From Bacillus sp. USDA818B3_A (GTDB taxonomy: Bacteria > Bacillota > Bacilli > Bacillales > Cytobacillaceae), in NCBI RefSeq assembly GCF_009928415.1, contig NZ_JAABNN010000011.1:1-64000 (forward strand): a DNA stretch of 64,000 nt, given 5' to 3'. Shown one piece after another: positions 1 through 8,778 of this stretch. How positions within the stretch are numbered: the first letter of the stretch is position 1; every line of letters starts with the position of its first letter. A program made the translations under genes and the position numbers. The notes under the pieces are model-generated. The model saw nothing but the letters and a program-made list of their open reading frames with translations, ran no database searches and was not told the origin of the DNA.

Positions 1-522
<522 letters not shown>

Positions 523-549
523 TTGATTAGCTCAAAATGTTACGTTGGC

Positions 550-617
550 TTCATTTCATAAGAAATGAATAATTATTGTTTGTTGACGTTTTTGTTTGTT
601 TAGTTTTCAAGGAGCAC
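550..617 (-). promoter_or_regulatory. rrn leader: boxA antitermination site and leader hairpin
   Basis: On the minus strand, TGCTCCTTGAA at about 607-616 followed by AACTAAACAAACAAA resembles the boxA-containing leader of Bacillus rRNA operons, which loads the Nus antitermination complex. Just downstream, TTCATTTC and GAAATGAA (550-557 and 562-569) form a perfect 8-bp hairpin with a 4-base loop, a plausible site for 16S precursor processing. Function is inferred from position and similarity. Confidence 0.6.
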
Positions 618-648
618 TTTTTTAATATCGCTCAAAAGCGACTTCTCT

Positions 649-678
649 AATTTAGCACACTCACTAACTTAGTGTCAA
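649..678 (-). promoter_or_regulatory. rRNA operon promoter
   Basis: A consensus -35 TTGACA (673-678, minus strand) is followed after 18 bp by TAAATT (649-654), preceded by TG one base upstream (an extended -10). It lies about 130 bp upstream of mature 16S, the usual position of a Bacillus rrn promoter. From about 690 to 880 I see only AT-rich sequence and no other clear element. Confidence 0.6.
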
Positions 679-895
679 CAACTTTCTAAAAACTTTTTTT
701 CGTTGTTCGACCAGCTCGTGAGGACGAGATTTAATATATCATGATAATTTATTGTTTGCAATATCTTTTTAAATTTTTTCTAGAAGCTCTAAAAAACAAA
801 TGAATTGATTTTCAATGAGGACTTTCTGTTCTTTCTATTTTTCCTTTATATAGTTTAAAATAAAATTACAACTTAAGAATTGGAAGTGAATGCTG

Positions 896-1591
896 ATGAG
901 TTCCTCTGATGTCGATATATTGATCAAACTTGGTATTTCTGCTGTTTTCGGTCTAATAATAGGACTAGAACGGGAACTTAAAAGGAAACCAGTTGGCTTG
1001 AAAACAAGTTTGGTAATCTCAGTTGTTAGCTGCTTACTTACAATTGTTTCGATTCAATCTGCTTATATGTTTCCTAATACAAATGATGTAAGAATTACGA
1101 TGGATCCTCTGAGATTAGCAGCACAAATTGTTTCTGGCATAGGTTTTTTAGGTGCTGGAGTCATTTTAAGAAGGGGCAATGATAGTATCTCAGGCTTAAC
1201 CACAGCGGCAATGATCTGGGGAGCAGCTGGTATTGGTATTGCAGTTGGAGCAGGATTTTATATCGAAGCTTTTGCTGGTGTAGCATTATTGATAATAAGC
1301 GTTGAATTAGTCCCATTTCTCATGAAACTGTTTGGTCCAAAACAATTACGAGAAAAAGAAATCTCTCTTCAATTATTTATCAGAGATAAAACACAGATTG
1401 AGTCAGCAATCTCTTTTTTAATGGGTAAGAAATATATTATCCGCCGATTAAGAATTAAAGATTTAGATAATGGTGACCATCTAGTACAAATCTTAGTTGC
1501 CGTGGATTATCGGAATAGTACTACAGAGGTTTATGCGGCTGTTTCTGAATTAGATGGAGTTAAAAAAGTGGAAATTGAGAGTATTAGTTAG
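896..1591 (+). CDS. MgtC/SapB family membrane protein
   Basis: About 231 residues. The N-terminal two thirds is hydrophobic with several membrane segments and the family signature GLIIGLERELKRKP near residues 20-35, followed by GIGFLGAGVILRR and GLTTAAMIWGAAGIGIAVG. A soluble C-terminal domain of about 80 residues follows (ACT-like in the family). MgtC-type proteins are linked to growth at low Mg2+ and, in pathogens, to modulation of the F1Fo ATP synthase; the substrate and role here are unknown. The reading frame is open from 890, but GGAAG at 882-886 is too close to that ATG and suits the ATG at 896. The gene stands alone, divergent from the rRNA operon. Confidence 0.85.
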   Translation: MSSSDVDILIKLGISAVFGLIIGLERELKRKPVGLKTSLVISVVSCLLTIVSIQSAYMFPNTNDVRITMDPLRLAAQIVSGIGFLGAGVILRRGNDSISGLTTAAMIWGAAGIGIAVGAGFYIEAFAGVALLIISVELVPFLMKLFGPKQLREKEISLQLFIRDKTQIESAISFLMGKKYIIRRLRIKDLDNGDHLVQILVAVDYRNSTTEVYAAVSELDGVKKVEIESIS

Positions 1592-1622
1592 ATTTTTTTA
1601 ATTTCCACTTGCAAGTTTTTTA
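1566..1622 (+). terminator. Possible terminator of the MgtC-like gene
   Basis: AAGTGGAAATT (1566-1576) and AATTTCCACTT (1600-1610) form a perfect 11-bp inverted repeat. It overlaps the stop codon, has a 23-base loop and is followed by GCAAGTTTTTT. The right arm runs into the -35 box of the tRNA promoter. The large loop makes termination uncertain. Confidence 0.4.
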
Positions 1623-1637
1623 TAATACAGATATAAT
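1609..1637 (+). promoter_or_regulatory. Promoter of tRNA-Ala
   Basis: TTGCAA (1609-1614), a 17-bp spacer and TATAAT (1632-1637) give a strong SigA-type promoter ending 22 bp before the tRNA. A second TATAAT lies within the spacer at 1621. Confidence 0.7.
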
Positions 1638-1659
1638 TTATCTTGTATTAAGGAATTAC

Positions 1660-1732
<73 letters not shown>

Positions 1733-1737
1733 TATTA

Positions 1738-1770
1738 AAACACCTTTGCGTTTGCAGAGGTGTTTTTTCG
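1738..1770 (+). terminator. Terminator of tRNA-Ala
   Basis: ACACCT and AGGTGT arms enclose a loop of about 13 bases and are followed by TTTTTT, five bases after the tRNA ends. Confidence 0.8.
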
Positions 1771-1830
1771 CGTTATTCTTCCTGAACTGTCATAAAAATG
1801 GTAAAAATATACTATTTTTTTATATTACTA

Positions 1831-1860
1831 TTGCTATTTTAGTTCCATTTTTACTATAAT
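1831..1860 (+). promoter_or_regulatory. Promoter of the DUF485-symporter operon
   Basis: TTGCTA (1831-1836), an 18-bp spacer and TATAAT (1855-1860). It is 137 bp upstream of the first gene; the leader between contains an SD-like GAAAGGGGG with no good frame after it. Confidence 0.5.
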
Positions 1861-1996
1861 AAAAGCGGAGTTCTAAGTTTTTAGAAAAGTATGAATTTTT
1901 ATTGAAAGGGGGACAGTTATTTACTTAGTTTTTGCAATTCCTGCTATCTTTCATCCTAAGTATTTGCAAATGTTTATATGAAAGGGGGGCTTCCAT

Positions 1997-2326
1997 ATGG
2001 AGGCACGGAAAACAATAACTAATAGTGAAATCGATTACAATTCTATTGTTCATTCAACTGCATTTCGAAAATTACTCTCCGAAAAGAAAAGATTTATCAT
2101 TCCAATCACGATCTTCTTCTTCTGCTTTTATTTTGCACTGCCTATTCTTACTTCCTATACTACTATCTTAAATCACAAGTTTTTCGGCAGCATCACTTGG
2201 GCGTGGGTTTTTGCCTTTTTACAATTTGTGATGACTTGGGGATTATGTATGCTTTATTCCAAAAAGGCAGCTAAATTTGACGAACTGGCAAGTGCAGTCG
2301 TCCAAGAAGGAGGTAAGAATGCGTGA
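1997..2326 (+). CDS. DUF485 small membrane protein, symporter partner
   Basis: 109 residues with two membrane helices (about 33-55 and 62-85) and short charged ends, the DUF485 layout. The family (E. coli YjcH, B. subtilis YwcB) is nearly always encoded just upstream of an acetate-type sodium:solute symporter, as here; its biochemical role is not established. The start has an AAAGGGGGG ribosome site about 8 bases upstream. The stop TGA overlaps the GTG start of the next gene by 4 bases, so the two are translationally coupled. Confidence 0.85.
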   Translation: MEARKTITNSEIDYNSIVHSTAFRKLLSEKKRFIIPITIFFFCFYFALPILTSYTTILNHKFFGSITWAWVFAFLQFVMTWGLCMLYSKKAAKFDELASAVVQEGGKNA

Positions 2327-3861
2327 ATACTCCTGCATTTATTATGTTCCAAGGGATTGTTTTTGTAACATTGATTGTTACGTACTATGCTTCTAAAAAA
2401 ACAAAAAATGCAAGTGAATTCTACACGGCTGGCGGAGGGCTGACAGGGTGGCAAAATGGTATGGCCATTGCTGGGGACTATATGTCAGCAGCCTCATTCC
2501 TCGGAATTGCAGGGGCTGTGGCATTGACAGGCTTTGATGGCTTCTTTTATAGCATTGGCTTCCTTGTTGCTTATTTAGTGGTACTTTATCTGGTGGCAGA
2601 GCCACTTAGGAATCTCGGCAAATATACATTTGCTGATATGATTGCAGCCCGTTTTGATGCCAAGAAAGTACGCGGCTTTGCCGCTATGAATACGGTCGCC
2701 ATTTCTATCTTTTATATGATTGCCCAGCTTGTCGGAGCAGGTGCACTTATTAAATTATTATTAGGTATTAACTACACGACCTCCGTTTTAATCGTTGGTG
2801 TCTTAATGACTGTCTATGTTATTTTTGGCGGGATGCATGCAACGAGCTGGGTTCAGATCATTAAGGCCATTCTATTAATGGGCGGAACCTTCTTAATTTC
2901 AATTATTGTCTTCGCAAAGTTTAATTGGAGTATCCCTGCTATGTTTGATCAAATGAAAACAGCTACTCCCTTAGGAGAATCCTTTTTAAATCCGGGGGTT
3001 AAGTACAAAATTGGTCTGGATACTATCTCATTAAATATGGGGTTAGTACTAGGAACTGCCGGACTTCCTCATATTCTTGTTCGTTTCTTCACTGTAAAAG
3101 ATGCAAAAACAGCCCGCTCCTCAGTAGTTTACGCTACTTGGATTATAGGAATCTTCTATGTCATGACGATTTTCCTCGGTTTTGGGGCTGCCGCCTTTGT
3201 TGGGAATTCGGAAATTGTCGCAGCAAACCCTGCAGGCAATATGGCCGCACCACTTTTAGCCAAAGCGGTTGGCGGAAATATGATGTTTGCTTTTATTTCA
3301 GCTGTTGCGTTCGCAACAATTCTTGCTGTTGTAGCAGGGCTTGTTTTAACAGCAGCTTCTGCTTTTGCCCATGATTTTTATAATGAAATCCTACGGAAAG
3401 GAAAGGCATCAGAAAAGCAGCAGGTCAGTATGGCCCGGTGGGCAGCAATTGGCGTTTCTGTCATTTCCATAATTCTCGCTTTAGGTGCTCAAACTCTTAA
3501 TGTCGCCTTCCTTGTATCTCTAGCCTTTGCCGTAGCTGCGAGCGCGAACTTACCGGTTATTATATACACCATTTATTGGAAACGATTTAATACCACCGGT
3601 GCTGTCTGGGCCATGCTCGTTGGTTTAATTTCTGCGATAGGGTTAGTACTTATTAGTCCGAATGTTTTTAGTCCTGAGGCAGGAAAAGCGATCTTTGTTG
3701 GGAACCCTATTTTCCCTTATACTACTCCAGGGATCGTGTCCATACCACTTGGATTCATTGCAGGATATTTAGGAACCATCTTCTCTAGACAAAAAGCAGA
3801 TGTTAAAAAGTTTGAAGAAGTTCTAGTAAAGTCCAATACCGGAATTGGAATTCGCGGATAA
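2323..3861 (+). CDS. ywcA: Cation/acetate symporter, SSS family (ActP/YwcA-like)
   Basis: 512 residues, about 13 predicted membrane helices, close in length and sequence to B. subtilis YwcA and E. coli ActP. SSS-family features are visible: SEFYTAGGGLTGWQNG with GDYMSAASFLG near residues 30-65, and TAGLPHILVRFFTV near residue 248. It likely takes up acetate or another short monocarboxylate with Na+ or H+. The GTG start sits 9 bases after GGAGG (2309-2313) and overlaps the upstream stop. The lack of a C-terminal kinase domain separates it from sensor-type SSS proteins. The exact substrate is inferred. Confidence 0.85.
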   Translation: MNTPAFIMFQGIVFVTLIVTYYASKKTKNASEFYTAGGGLTGWQNGMAIAGDYMSAASFLGIAGAVALTGFDGFFYSIGFLVAYLVVLYLVAEPLRNLGKYTFADMIAARFDAKKVRGFAAMNTVAISIFYMIAQLVGAGALIKLLLGINYTTSVLIVGVLMTVYVIFGGMHATSWVQIIKAILLMGGTFLISIIVFAKFNWSIPAMFDQMKTATPLGESFLNPGVKYKIGLDTISLNMGLVLGTAGLPHILVRFFTVKDAKTARSSVVYATWIIGIFYVMTIFLGFGAAAFVGNSEIVAANPAGNMAAPLLAKAVGGNMMFAFISAVAFATILAVVAGLVLTAASAFAHDFYNEILRKGKASEKQQVSMARWAAIGVSVISIILALGAQTLNVAFLVSLAFAVAASANLPVIIYTIYWKRFNTTGAVWAMLVGLISAIGLVLISPNVFSPEAGKAIFVGNPIFPYTTPGIVSIPLGFIAGYLGTIFSRQKADVKKFEEVLVKSNTGIGIRG

Positions 3862-3864
3862 CAA

Positions 3865-3900
3865 AAGGGGACTGATGTGTGCATCAGTCCCCTTCTGTTT
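3865..3900. terminator. Bidirectional terminator between symporter and helicase
   Basis: A perfect 13-bp stem, AAGGGGACTGATG (3865-3877) with CATCAGTCCCCTT (3882-3894), with a 4-base loop. It lies four bases after one stop and seven bases before the convergent gene's stop. T-rich tails are short on both sides. Confidence 0.7.
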
Positions 3901-5319
3901 CTACCTGTTTCTGTTACTTCTAACTCTGCCTGTTTTACCACTACTTCTATTTGAATTACTCGAAACAGCTTCGTTAGTCCGTTGCCGGCTGCGATTCTTC
4001 GGGCCACTGCCACTAGATAGCTTGGCCGTTTCCTTCTTAGCTCCTCTCGCTGTCCCCTTATCCCGCCTATTATTATCGTTCTTATTTTTCGAACGGTCAT
4101 TCTTCTGTCTATTCTCTCTATCTCTTCCTTCATCACGAGTTTTTCCTTGAGAATCACGCCGACTTGCCCGATTATCCCCTTTAGAACTCTCTTTTTCCCT
4201 TTTGGCATTTCCGTCATCTTGTTTATGGATAGTAATGGATAGTTCTTTTTCAATTTCCTCTAGTGCTTGCTGGTCTGCTGATGAAAATAACGTAACCGCC
4301 AGTCCAGTCATTCCAGCTCTTCCTGTCCGTCCAATCCGGTGGACGTAACTTTCAGCATCTTGAGGGATGTCATAATTAAAGACATGGGTAATTCCTTCGA
4401 TATCCAGACCTCTAGCCGCAACATCAGTAGCGACTAACAATTGAATTTCGGCCTCCCTAAATCGTTTCATGACTTGTTCCCGTTTGGCTTGTGACAAGTC
4501 GCCATGCAGCTCATCACACGAAAATCCATATGCTTTTAAAGCATCAAATAATTTACTTACCCTTCGTTTCGTCCGGCAAAAAATAACAGCGAGGAACGGA
4601 CGATAGGTTTCAATTAAGTGAATGAGTGCGGCTTGTTTTGCCCTGTCTGTTGTGTGAATCGCTAATTGCTTCACAGTTACTGCAGGGCCTTGCGTTTTTT
4701 CAATCTGAATGAATTCAGGGCTCTGCATATGTTGTGCTGCCAATTTTCTTACTTCCGGTGGAATCGTAGCTGAAAATAACAATGTTTGCCTAGTTGCAGG
4801 AGTTTCCTTTATTATTTCTTCTACCTCACCAAGAAAGCCAATGTGGAGCATTTGGTCAGCTTCATCTAACACAAGAAACTGAATTTCCCCCAAATGAATT
4901 GTTTCTCTTCGAATATGGTCTAATAATCTCCCTGGAGTTCCCACTACAATTTGGGGATTTCTCCTTAATTTTTTCAGCTGTTTAGCAACGTCTTGACCTC
5001 CGTACACGGCTAGAACAGCTAACCCTTCGATATGGACAATTAATTTTTCAATTTCCTCTGTAATTTGTAAAGCCAATTCCCTTGTAGGGGCAACGATGAG
5101 AGCCTGTACATGGGAAGCGTTTCGATCTATTTTTTCTAAAATGGGCAAGATAAAAGCAAACGTTTTTCCCGTCCCCGTCTGCGCCTGGGCAATTACGTCT
5201 CTTCTTTTTAACACCAATGGGATTGCTTGTTTTTGAATCGGTGTTGGAACAGCTACACCAGAAGCCCGCAATGGGTCCACTATTACTTTTGAAATGCCTA
5301 ACGAAAAGAAATCTTGCAA
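3901..5319 (-). CDS. DEAD-box ATP-dependent RNA helicase with basic tail
   Basis: 472 residues. All helicase motifs are present in order: Q motif (TPIQKQAIP), I (AQTGTGKT), Ia (PTRELALQ), Ib (TPGRLLDH), II (DEAD), III (SAT), IV (VIFCRTKRR), V ([10 protein letters not shown]) and VI ([10 protein letters not shown]). Residues from about 370 to the end form a low-complexity Arg/Lys/Asn/Ser tail, probably disordered and RNA-binding. It likely unwinds structured RNA in ribosome assembly, cold adaptation or mRNA decay. It does not start like B. subtilis CshA, DbpA or YfmL, so I assign no symbol. The TTG start is five bases after AGGGG; I see no in-frame ATG that fits better. Confidence 0.92.
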   Translation of the reverse strand: MQDFFSLGISKVIVDPLRASGVAVPTPIQKQAIPLVLKRRDVIAQAQTGTGKTFAFILPILEKIDRNASHVQALIVAPTRELALQITEEIEKLIVHIEGLAVLAVYGGQDVAKQLKKLRRNPQIVVGTPGRLLDHIRRETIHLGEIQFLVLDEADQMLHIGFLGEVEEIIKETPATRQTLLFSATIPPEVRKLAAQHMQSPEFIQIEKTQGPAVTVKQLAIHTTDRAKQAALIHLIETYRPFLAVIFCRTKRRVSKLFDALKAYGFSCDELHGDLSQAKREQVMKRFREAEIQLLVATDVAARGLDIEGITHVFNYDIPQDAESYVHRIGRTGRAGMTGLAVTLFSSADQQALEEIEKELSITIHKQDDGNAKREKESSKGDNRASRRDSQGKTRDEGRDRENRQKNDRSKNKNDNNRRDKGTARGAKKETAKLSSGSGPKNRSRQRTNEAVSSNSNRSSGKTGRVRSNRNR

Positions 5320-5422
5320 AACTACCCCTACTTTCTTATTTTCTTATTCGTTAATATTGATGGTTTACCGCATGAATTGCAAATATGCACGCTCATTTAC
5401 AGTAAAATCAGCAAAACATCTG

Positions 5423-5451
5423 TTGCCATTTCAACTTAAAAGCATTATAAT
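5423..5451 (+). promoter_or_regulatory. Promoter of the RBBP9/YdeN-like hydrolase gene
   Basis: TTGCCA (5423-5428), a 17-bp spacer and TATAAT (5446-5451), about 60 bp upstream of the start codon. Confidence 0.65.
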
Positions 5452-5513
5452 TCTAAATAATACCAACTTATTCAATCGGAATAATGTATTTTATTTTTTA
5501 AAGGAGGGATATG

Positions 5514-6089
5514 ATGAATCAACAACATTTTCTCATTATCCATGGATTAAACGGGAGCGGACATGATCATTGGCAAACATGGCTGGCCGACACCCTAATA
5601 CAAAATAACTACCGAGTAAGCTATCCAACCTTCTCAGCTTTTCACGAACCAGATCTCAACGTCTGGGTACAGGAACTGCATAGGGCCATTCAAGCGATAC
5701 CTGCCAATTCCGAACTGACCGTCATCACTCATAGTCTCGGCTGTCTGCTCTGGCTTCATTATACATCGACTCAGAATAAAAAATTAGCTAAGCGTGTAAT
5801 CCTCGTTGCTCCGCCATCTCCAGCCATTAGGCTTAAAGAAGCAGAAACTTTTTTTCCTGTACCTTTAAATAGCCGACACTTGTCCAGAACTGCCGAGGAA
5901 ATTTTGTTTATCCACTCTAATAATGATCCATATTGCAATATGGACGATGCGGGTAACTATTTAAACATGGATCACCCTTCCATTGTTTTACCTAATGCAG
6001 GTCACATCAATCCGGAATCCGGGCATGGAAAGTGGCCGTCCATCCTTGATTTAACCCTATCAAATAAATTAGCGCTAGTAAGTAACTAA
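5514..6089 (+). CDS. RBBP9/YdeN family alpha/beta hydrolase
   Basis: 191 residues. The N-terminus has FLIIHGLNGSGHDHWQ, the nucleophile elbow THSLGC supplies the serine (G-H-S-L-G type), an Asp lies in NNDPYC and the C-terminal His in NAGHINPESGHG. This is the compact single-domain serine hydrolase fold of B. subtilis YdeN and human RBBP9. The physiological substrate is unknown. Of two adjacent ATG codons (5511 and 5514) the second is 6 bases from GGAGG (5503-5507) and is preferred. Monocistronic, with its own promoter and terminator. Confidence 0.85.
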   Translation: MNQQHFLIIHGLNGSGHDHWQTWLADTLIQNNYRVSYPTFSAFHEPDLNVWVQELHRAIQAIPANSELTVITHSLGCLLWLHYTSTQNKKLAKRVILVAPPSPAIRLKEAETFFPVPLNSRHLSRTAEEILFIHSNNDPYCNMDDAGNYLNMDHPSIVLPNAGHINPESGHGKWPSILDLTLSNKLALVSN

Positions 6090-6118
6090 GGAGTGATATT
6101 CATCATCACTCCTTTTTT
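6088..6118 (+). terminator. Terminator of the RBBP9/YdeN-like gene
   Basis: AAGGAGTGAT (6088-6097) pairs with ATCACTCCTT (6105-6114) across a 7-base loop, followed by TTTT. It overlaps the stop codon. Confidence 0.85.
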
Positions 6119-6210
6119 ATATGCTTTTATAAGTGCTGATCTTTATGCTAAGCTATTATCTAGATTATCTATTATTAACTATCGATTATTTCAATTAGGG
6201 AGAAAAAAGA

Positions 6211-7113
6211 ATGGATTTACATCAACTCTATGTTTTTACGAAAGTTGTTGAACATAAAAGTTTTTCTAAAGCAGCGGAAGATATCTTTTTGAGCCAATCA
6301 ACGGTTAGTTCACATATTCAAGGACTTGAAAAAACATTAGGTGTGAAATTATTTGATCGCGTGGGCAGGGAAAGTTTTCTCACCCCACATGGCGAACGCC
6401 TTTATCATTGGGCCTTGAAGCTTTTACTGCTTAAAGACCAGGCATTACTTGATTTGAAAGAGGGGATGACCTCGCTCAGAGGAATCATTCGAATAGCAGC
6501 CAGTTCTGTTCCTGGGCAGTTTATGGTTCCACGAATGATTAAACAATTTAGAGAACGATATCCTGAGGTAATCTTTCATATAAACCAGTCTTCCTCCAAG
6601 CATGTGGCCGAAAGGGTCTTAAATGGCTCGGTAGATTTAGGAATATTAGGCCAAAAATATGAGGACGATAAACTTTGCTATATCCCTTTATTAAAGGAAA
6701 AACTTGTCCTTGTTACTTCCAATGAATTTAGTATAAAGGAACCTGTAAGCATAAGTGATATCCTGCAATATCCGTTTATCATGAGAAATTCCGATTCAGG
6801 AACCAATGCCTTACTAGAAAGGTTCTTGAAAAATAGCGATATTACTAAGGACCAGTTAAAAGTGGTTTCGTATATCGAGGACGGACAGAGCTTAATCCAA
6901 ATGGTAATTGAAAAGGTCGGGATCTCGATTATTTCAGAAACGGCCGCACAGGAATACTCCCGCCATAAAATGCTAAAGTGGTATAACATTCAAGACTTTA
7001 ACGATGAACGTTTTTTTTACCTTGTCTACAATATTAATAAGACGCAATCAATTGTTTCAAAATTGTTTATCGACAGTGCAGCTGAGTTACTAGAGCCGCT
7101 AAAAATGAATTAA
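6211..7113 (+). CDS. LysR family transcriptional regulator
   Basis: 300 residues. The N-terminal winged HTH (about 1-65) shows FSKAAEDIFLSQSTVSSHIQGLEKTLGVKLFDR, and the rest is a LysR-type effector-binding domain (GIIRIAASSVPGQFMVPRM at about 88-110). It resembles CysL/CbbR-like regulators, which often sense sulfur or carbon metabolites, but the effector cannot be read from sequence. The ATG follows GGGAG about 9 bases upstream. It converges on the acyl-CoA ligase gene and shares no divergent promoter with a target, so its target is not obvious from position. Confidence 0.88.
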   Translation: MDLHQLYVFTKVVEHKSFSKAAEDIFLSQSTVSSHIQGLEKTLGVKLFDRVGRESFLTPHGERLYHWALKLLLLKDQALLDLKEGMTSLRGIIRIAASSVPGQFMVPRMIKQFRERYPEVIFHINQSSSKHVAERVLNGSVDLGILGQKYEDDKLCYIPLLKEKLVLVTSNEFSIKEPVSISDILQYPFIMRNSDSGTNALLERFLKNSDITKDQLKVVSYIEDGQSLIQMVIEKVGISIISETAAQEYSRHKMLKWYNIQDFNDERFFYLVYNINKTQSIVSKLFIDSAAELLEPLKMN

Positions 7114-7124
7114 AAGTCAGGAAA

Positions 7125-7162
7125 TAGAGAGGCAGAACGTTTTGTTCTCCCTCTTTATTTGT
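7125..7162. terminator. Bidirectional terminator, LysR gene / acyl-CoA ligase gene
   Basis: AGAGGCAGAAC pairs with GTTCTCCCTCT with one mismatch across GTTTT, with AT-rich tails both ways (CTTTATTT rightwards, CTATTTCC leftwards). It overlaps the stop codon of the minus-strand gene. Confidence 0.6.
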
Positions 7163-8654
7163 TGTTCCCTATTTGTTGCAGTTTCTTTTTATCAATTTTT
7201 CCAACATGAGTTTTCGGGAGTTCCTCTAATCGGATAAACTTTTTGGGTATCTTATAACGGCCTAATTTAGATTCACAAAAGGTTAATAATTCTTGGTCTT
7301 CTAATGCAGCAAATGGTTTTAGTGCAATAAAAGCAGCTACAATCTCCCCCCATTTTTCATCAGGAAGTCCAATGACTGCAGCTTCACTAACCGCTGAATG
7401 AGCAGCGAGCCACTGCTCTATTTCAAGTGGATAAACATTTTCTCCCCCAGTAATAATCATATCCTTCGTTCGGCCGACAATATAAAAATAACCATCTTCA
7501 TCCTGTTTCGCTAAATCACCTGTATGAATCCACCCCTCTTTTACGGTTTCCGCCGTCGCTTGTTCCTGGTTCCAATAAAACGAAAATGAATGTTTTCCTT
7601 TTATTAAAATTTCTCCTACTTCATTTGTCTTTGGTTCACAGCCATCCGATTTCAGTAATTTAACCGAATTAAACAACATCGGCTTCCCAACAGAACCGCG
7701 TCTGACATTTGCCTCCTCTGGACTGATATAAAAATTGTTCGGACCAGCTTCCGTCAGACCATACCCTTCCTTAAAAGCTAATTTTTTTTTATAAAAAGCC
7801 TCATAAATTTGGAGCGGGCAAGGAGCGGCTCCAGACAGGAATACTTTCATATGAGGAAAGCTGTTCTTTTGAAACTCATCGGTTTGAATCATTGTATGAT
7901 ACATGGTCGGGACGAGGAGAACAATTGTACAGCGATATTTCTCAAGTGAATCCACAGCTTTTGATCCATCAAAGGCGCCCCCTATTACTACGGTCCCGCC
8001 ACTCAATAAAATTGGGATACTTAAAGCATTGAGTCCCCCGGTATGAAACATGGGCAAATAGTTAATCGTGGTATCATCCTTTGAAAGCCCCCAGCTGACG
8101 ATGGTGTTGATGGAATTCCACAAGATGGATTGATGGCTCAAGACCACGCCCTTTGGTCTTCCAGTGGTACCGCCGGTATAAATGATTGCTAATGGATCTG
8201 AATCAAGTATCTGTTCTTTAAACACAGGACGAATTGGATAGGAAGCCATTTCCTCATAGTTTTCCTCTCCAACTAAAAAGGAACTTAAGTTATCACTCGT
8301 TAAGCCCGATGTCAGATGTTCAAATTCTTGATGGATTCCGATTAAGACTGGGGTACAATCCGCTAAGATGTCTTTTAATTCATACTCTGATAAACGCCAA
8401 TTCAACGGCACAAAGATGGCCCCTAATTTTCCACAGGCAAATAATAAATCTAAATAGCTAATATGATTAGGCGATACTAGGGCAATTCGATCGCCCTTTC
8501 TAATCCCCCGGTCAAAAAGCCAGGCCGCTATAGCACATGCGCGATGATTTAACTCTGCGTAGGTCCATGCATTGTCTTGATCCTCTTCAATAATGGCGTT
8601 CTTATTAGGAGTCAGTCTTGCTCTGTGCTCTAGCCAATCCAATTCCCACCTCAC
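7155..8654 (-). CDS. AMP-forming acyl-CoA synthetase (ligase)
   Basis: 499 residues with the ANL-superfamily core motifs: phosphate loop IYTGGTTGRPKG (about 163-174), GYGLTEAGP, the TGDLAKQDEDGY hinge region, GRTKDMIITGGENVYP and the catalytic lysine region THVGKIDKKK near the C-terminus. It activates a carboxylic acid to an acyl-adenylate and transfers it to CoA in the cytoplasm. Chain length cannot be predicted. The GTG start follows AAGGAGAGA. It is its own transcription unit, separated from the upstream hydrolase by a terminator, but it carries the same TGTAACT repeat operator as the liv operon, so it probably belongs to the same regulon. Confidence 0.9.
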   Translation of the reverse strand: MRWELDWLEHRARLTPNKNAIIEEDQDNAWTYAELNHRACAIAAWLFDRGIRKGDRIALVSPNHISYLDLLFACGKLGAIFVPLNWRLSEYELKDILADCTPVLIGIHQEFEHLTSGLTSDNLSSFLVGEENYEEMASYPIRPVFKEQILDSDPLAIIYTGGTTGRPKGVVLSHQSILWNSINTIVSWGLSKDDTTINYLPMFHTGGLNALSIPILLSGGTVVIGGAFDGSKAVDSLEKYRCTIVLLVPTMYHTMIQTDEFQKNSFPHMKVFLSGAAPCPLQIYEAFYKKKLAFKEGYGLTEAGPNNFYISPEEANVRRGSVGKPMLFNSVKLLKSDGCEPKTNEVGEILIKGKHSFSFYWNQEQATAETVKEGWIHTGDLAKQDEDGYFYIVGRTKDMIITGGENVYPLEIEQWLAAHSAVSEAAVIGLPDEKWGEIVAAFIALKPFAALEDQELLTFCESKLGRYKIPKKFIRLEELPKTHVGKIDKKKLQQIGNNK

Positions 8655-8692
8655 CGGACAATCTCTCCTTTTTAAGTAAATTCGCTAGCTCC

Positions 8693-8725
8693 ATTTTACA
8701 CTCTTTCAGTTACAGCGGAGTTACA
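8693..8725 (-). promoter_or_regulatory. Predicted BTAD/SARP-type activator site and -10 box of the acyl-CoA ligase gene
   Basis: On the minus strand TGTAACT occurs twice with exactly 11-bp period (8719-8725 and 8708-8714). A -10-like TAAAAT (8693-8698) follows 9 bp after the second copy, and no good -35 box is present. The start codon is about 38 bp further on. The same arrangement is found upstream of the liv operon at 15579-15611. Known SARP (BTAD) regulators bind heptamer direct repeats of 11-bp period placed about 8 bp from the -10. Confidence 0.65.
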
Positions 8726-8748
8726 GCAAGGATTATTAACGGAAACAT

Positions 8749-8772
8749 AAAAAAACGACCCTGTAAGGCCGT
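8749..8772 (-). terminator. Terminator of the liv/KAS III/hydrolase operon
   Basis: On the minus strand ACGGCC and GGTCGT form a 6-bp stem with one G-U pair, followed by TTTTTT, a few bases after the hydrolase stop. Confidence 0.75.
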
Positions 8773-8778
8773 CCTTGC

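Noticed and set aside
3138..3374. Long frames inside the symporter and helicase genes (also 3717-4253 and 3845-4150)
   Set aside because: They are out-of-frame shadows of strongly supported genes; the arginine- or phenylalanine-rich products reflect the coding bias of the other strand.
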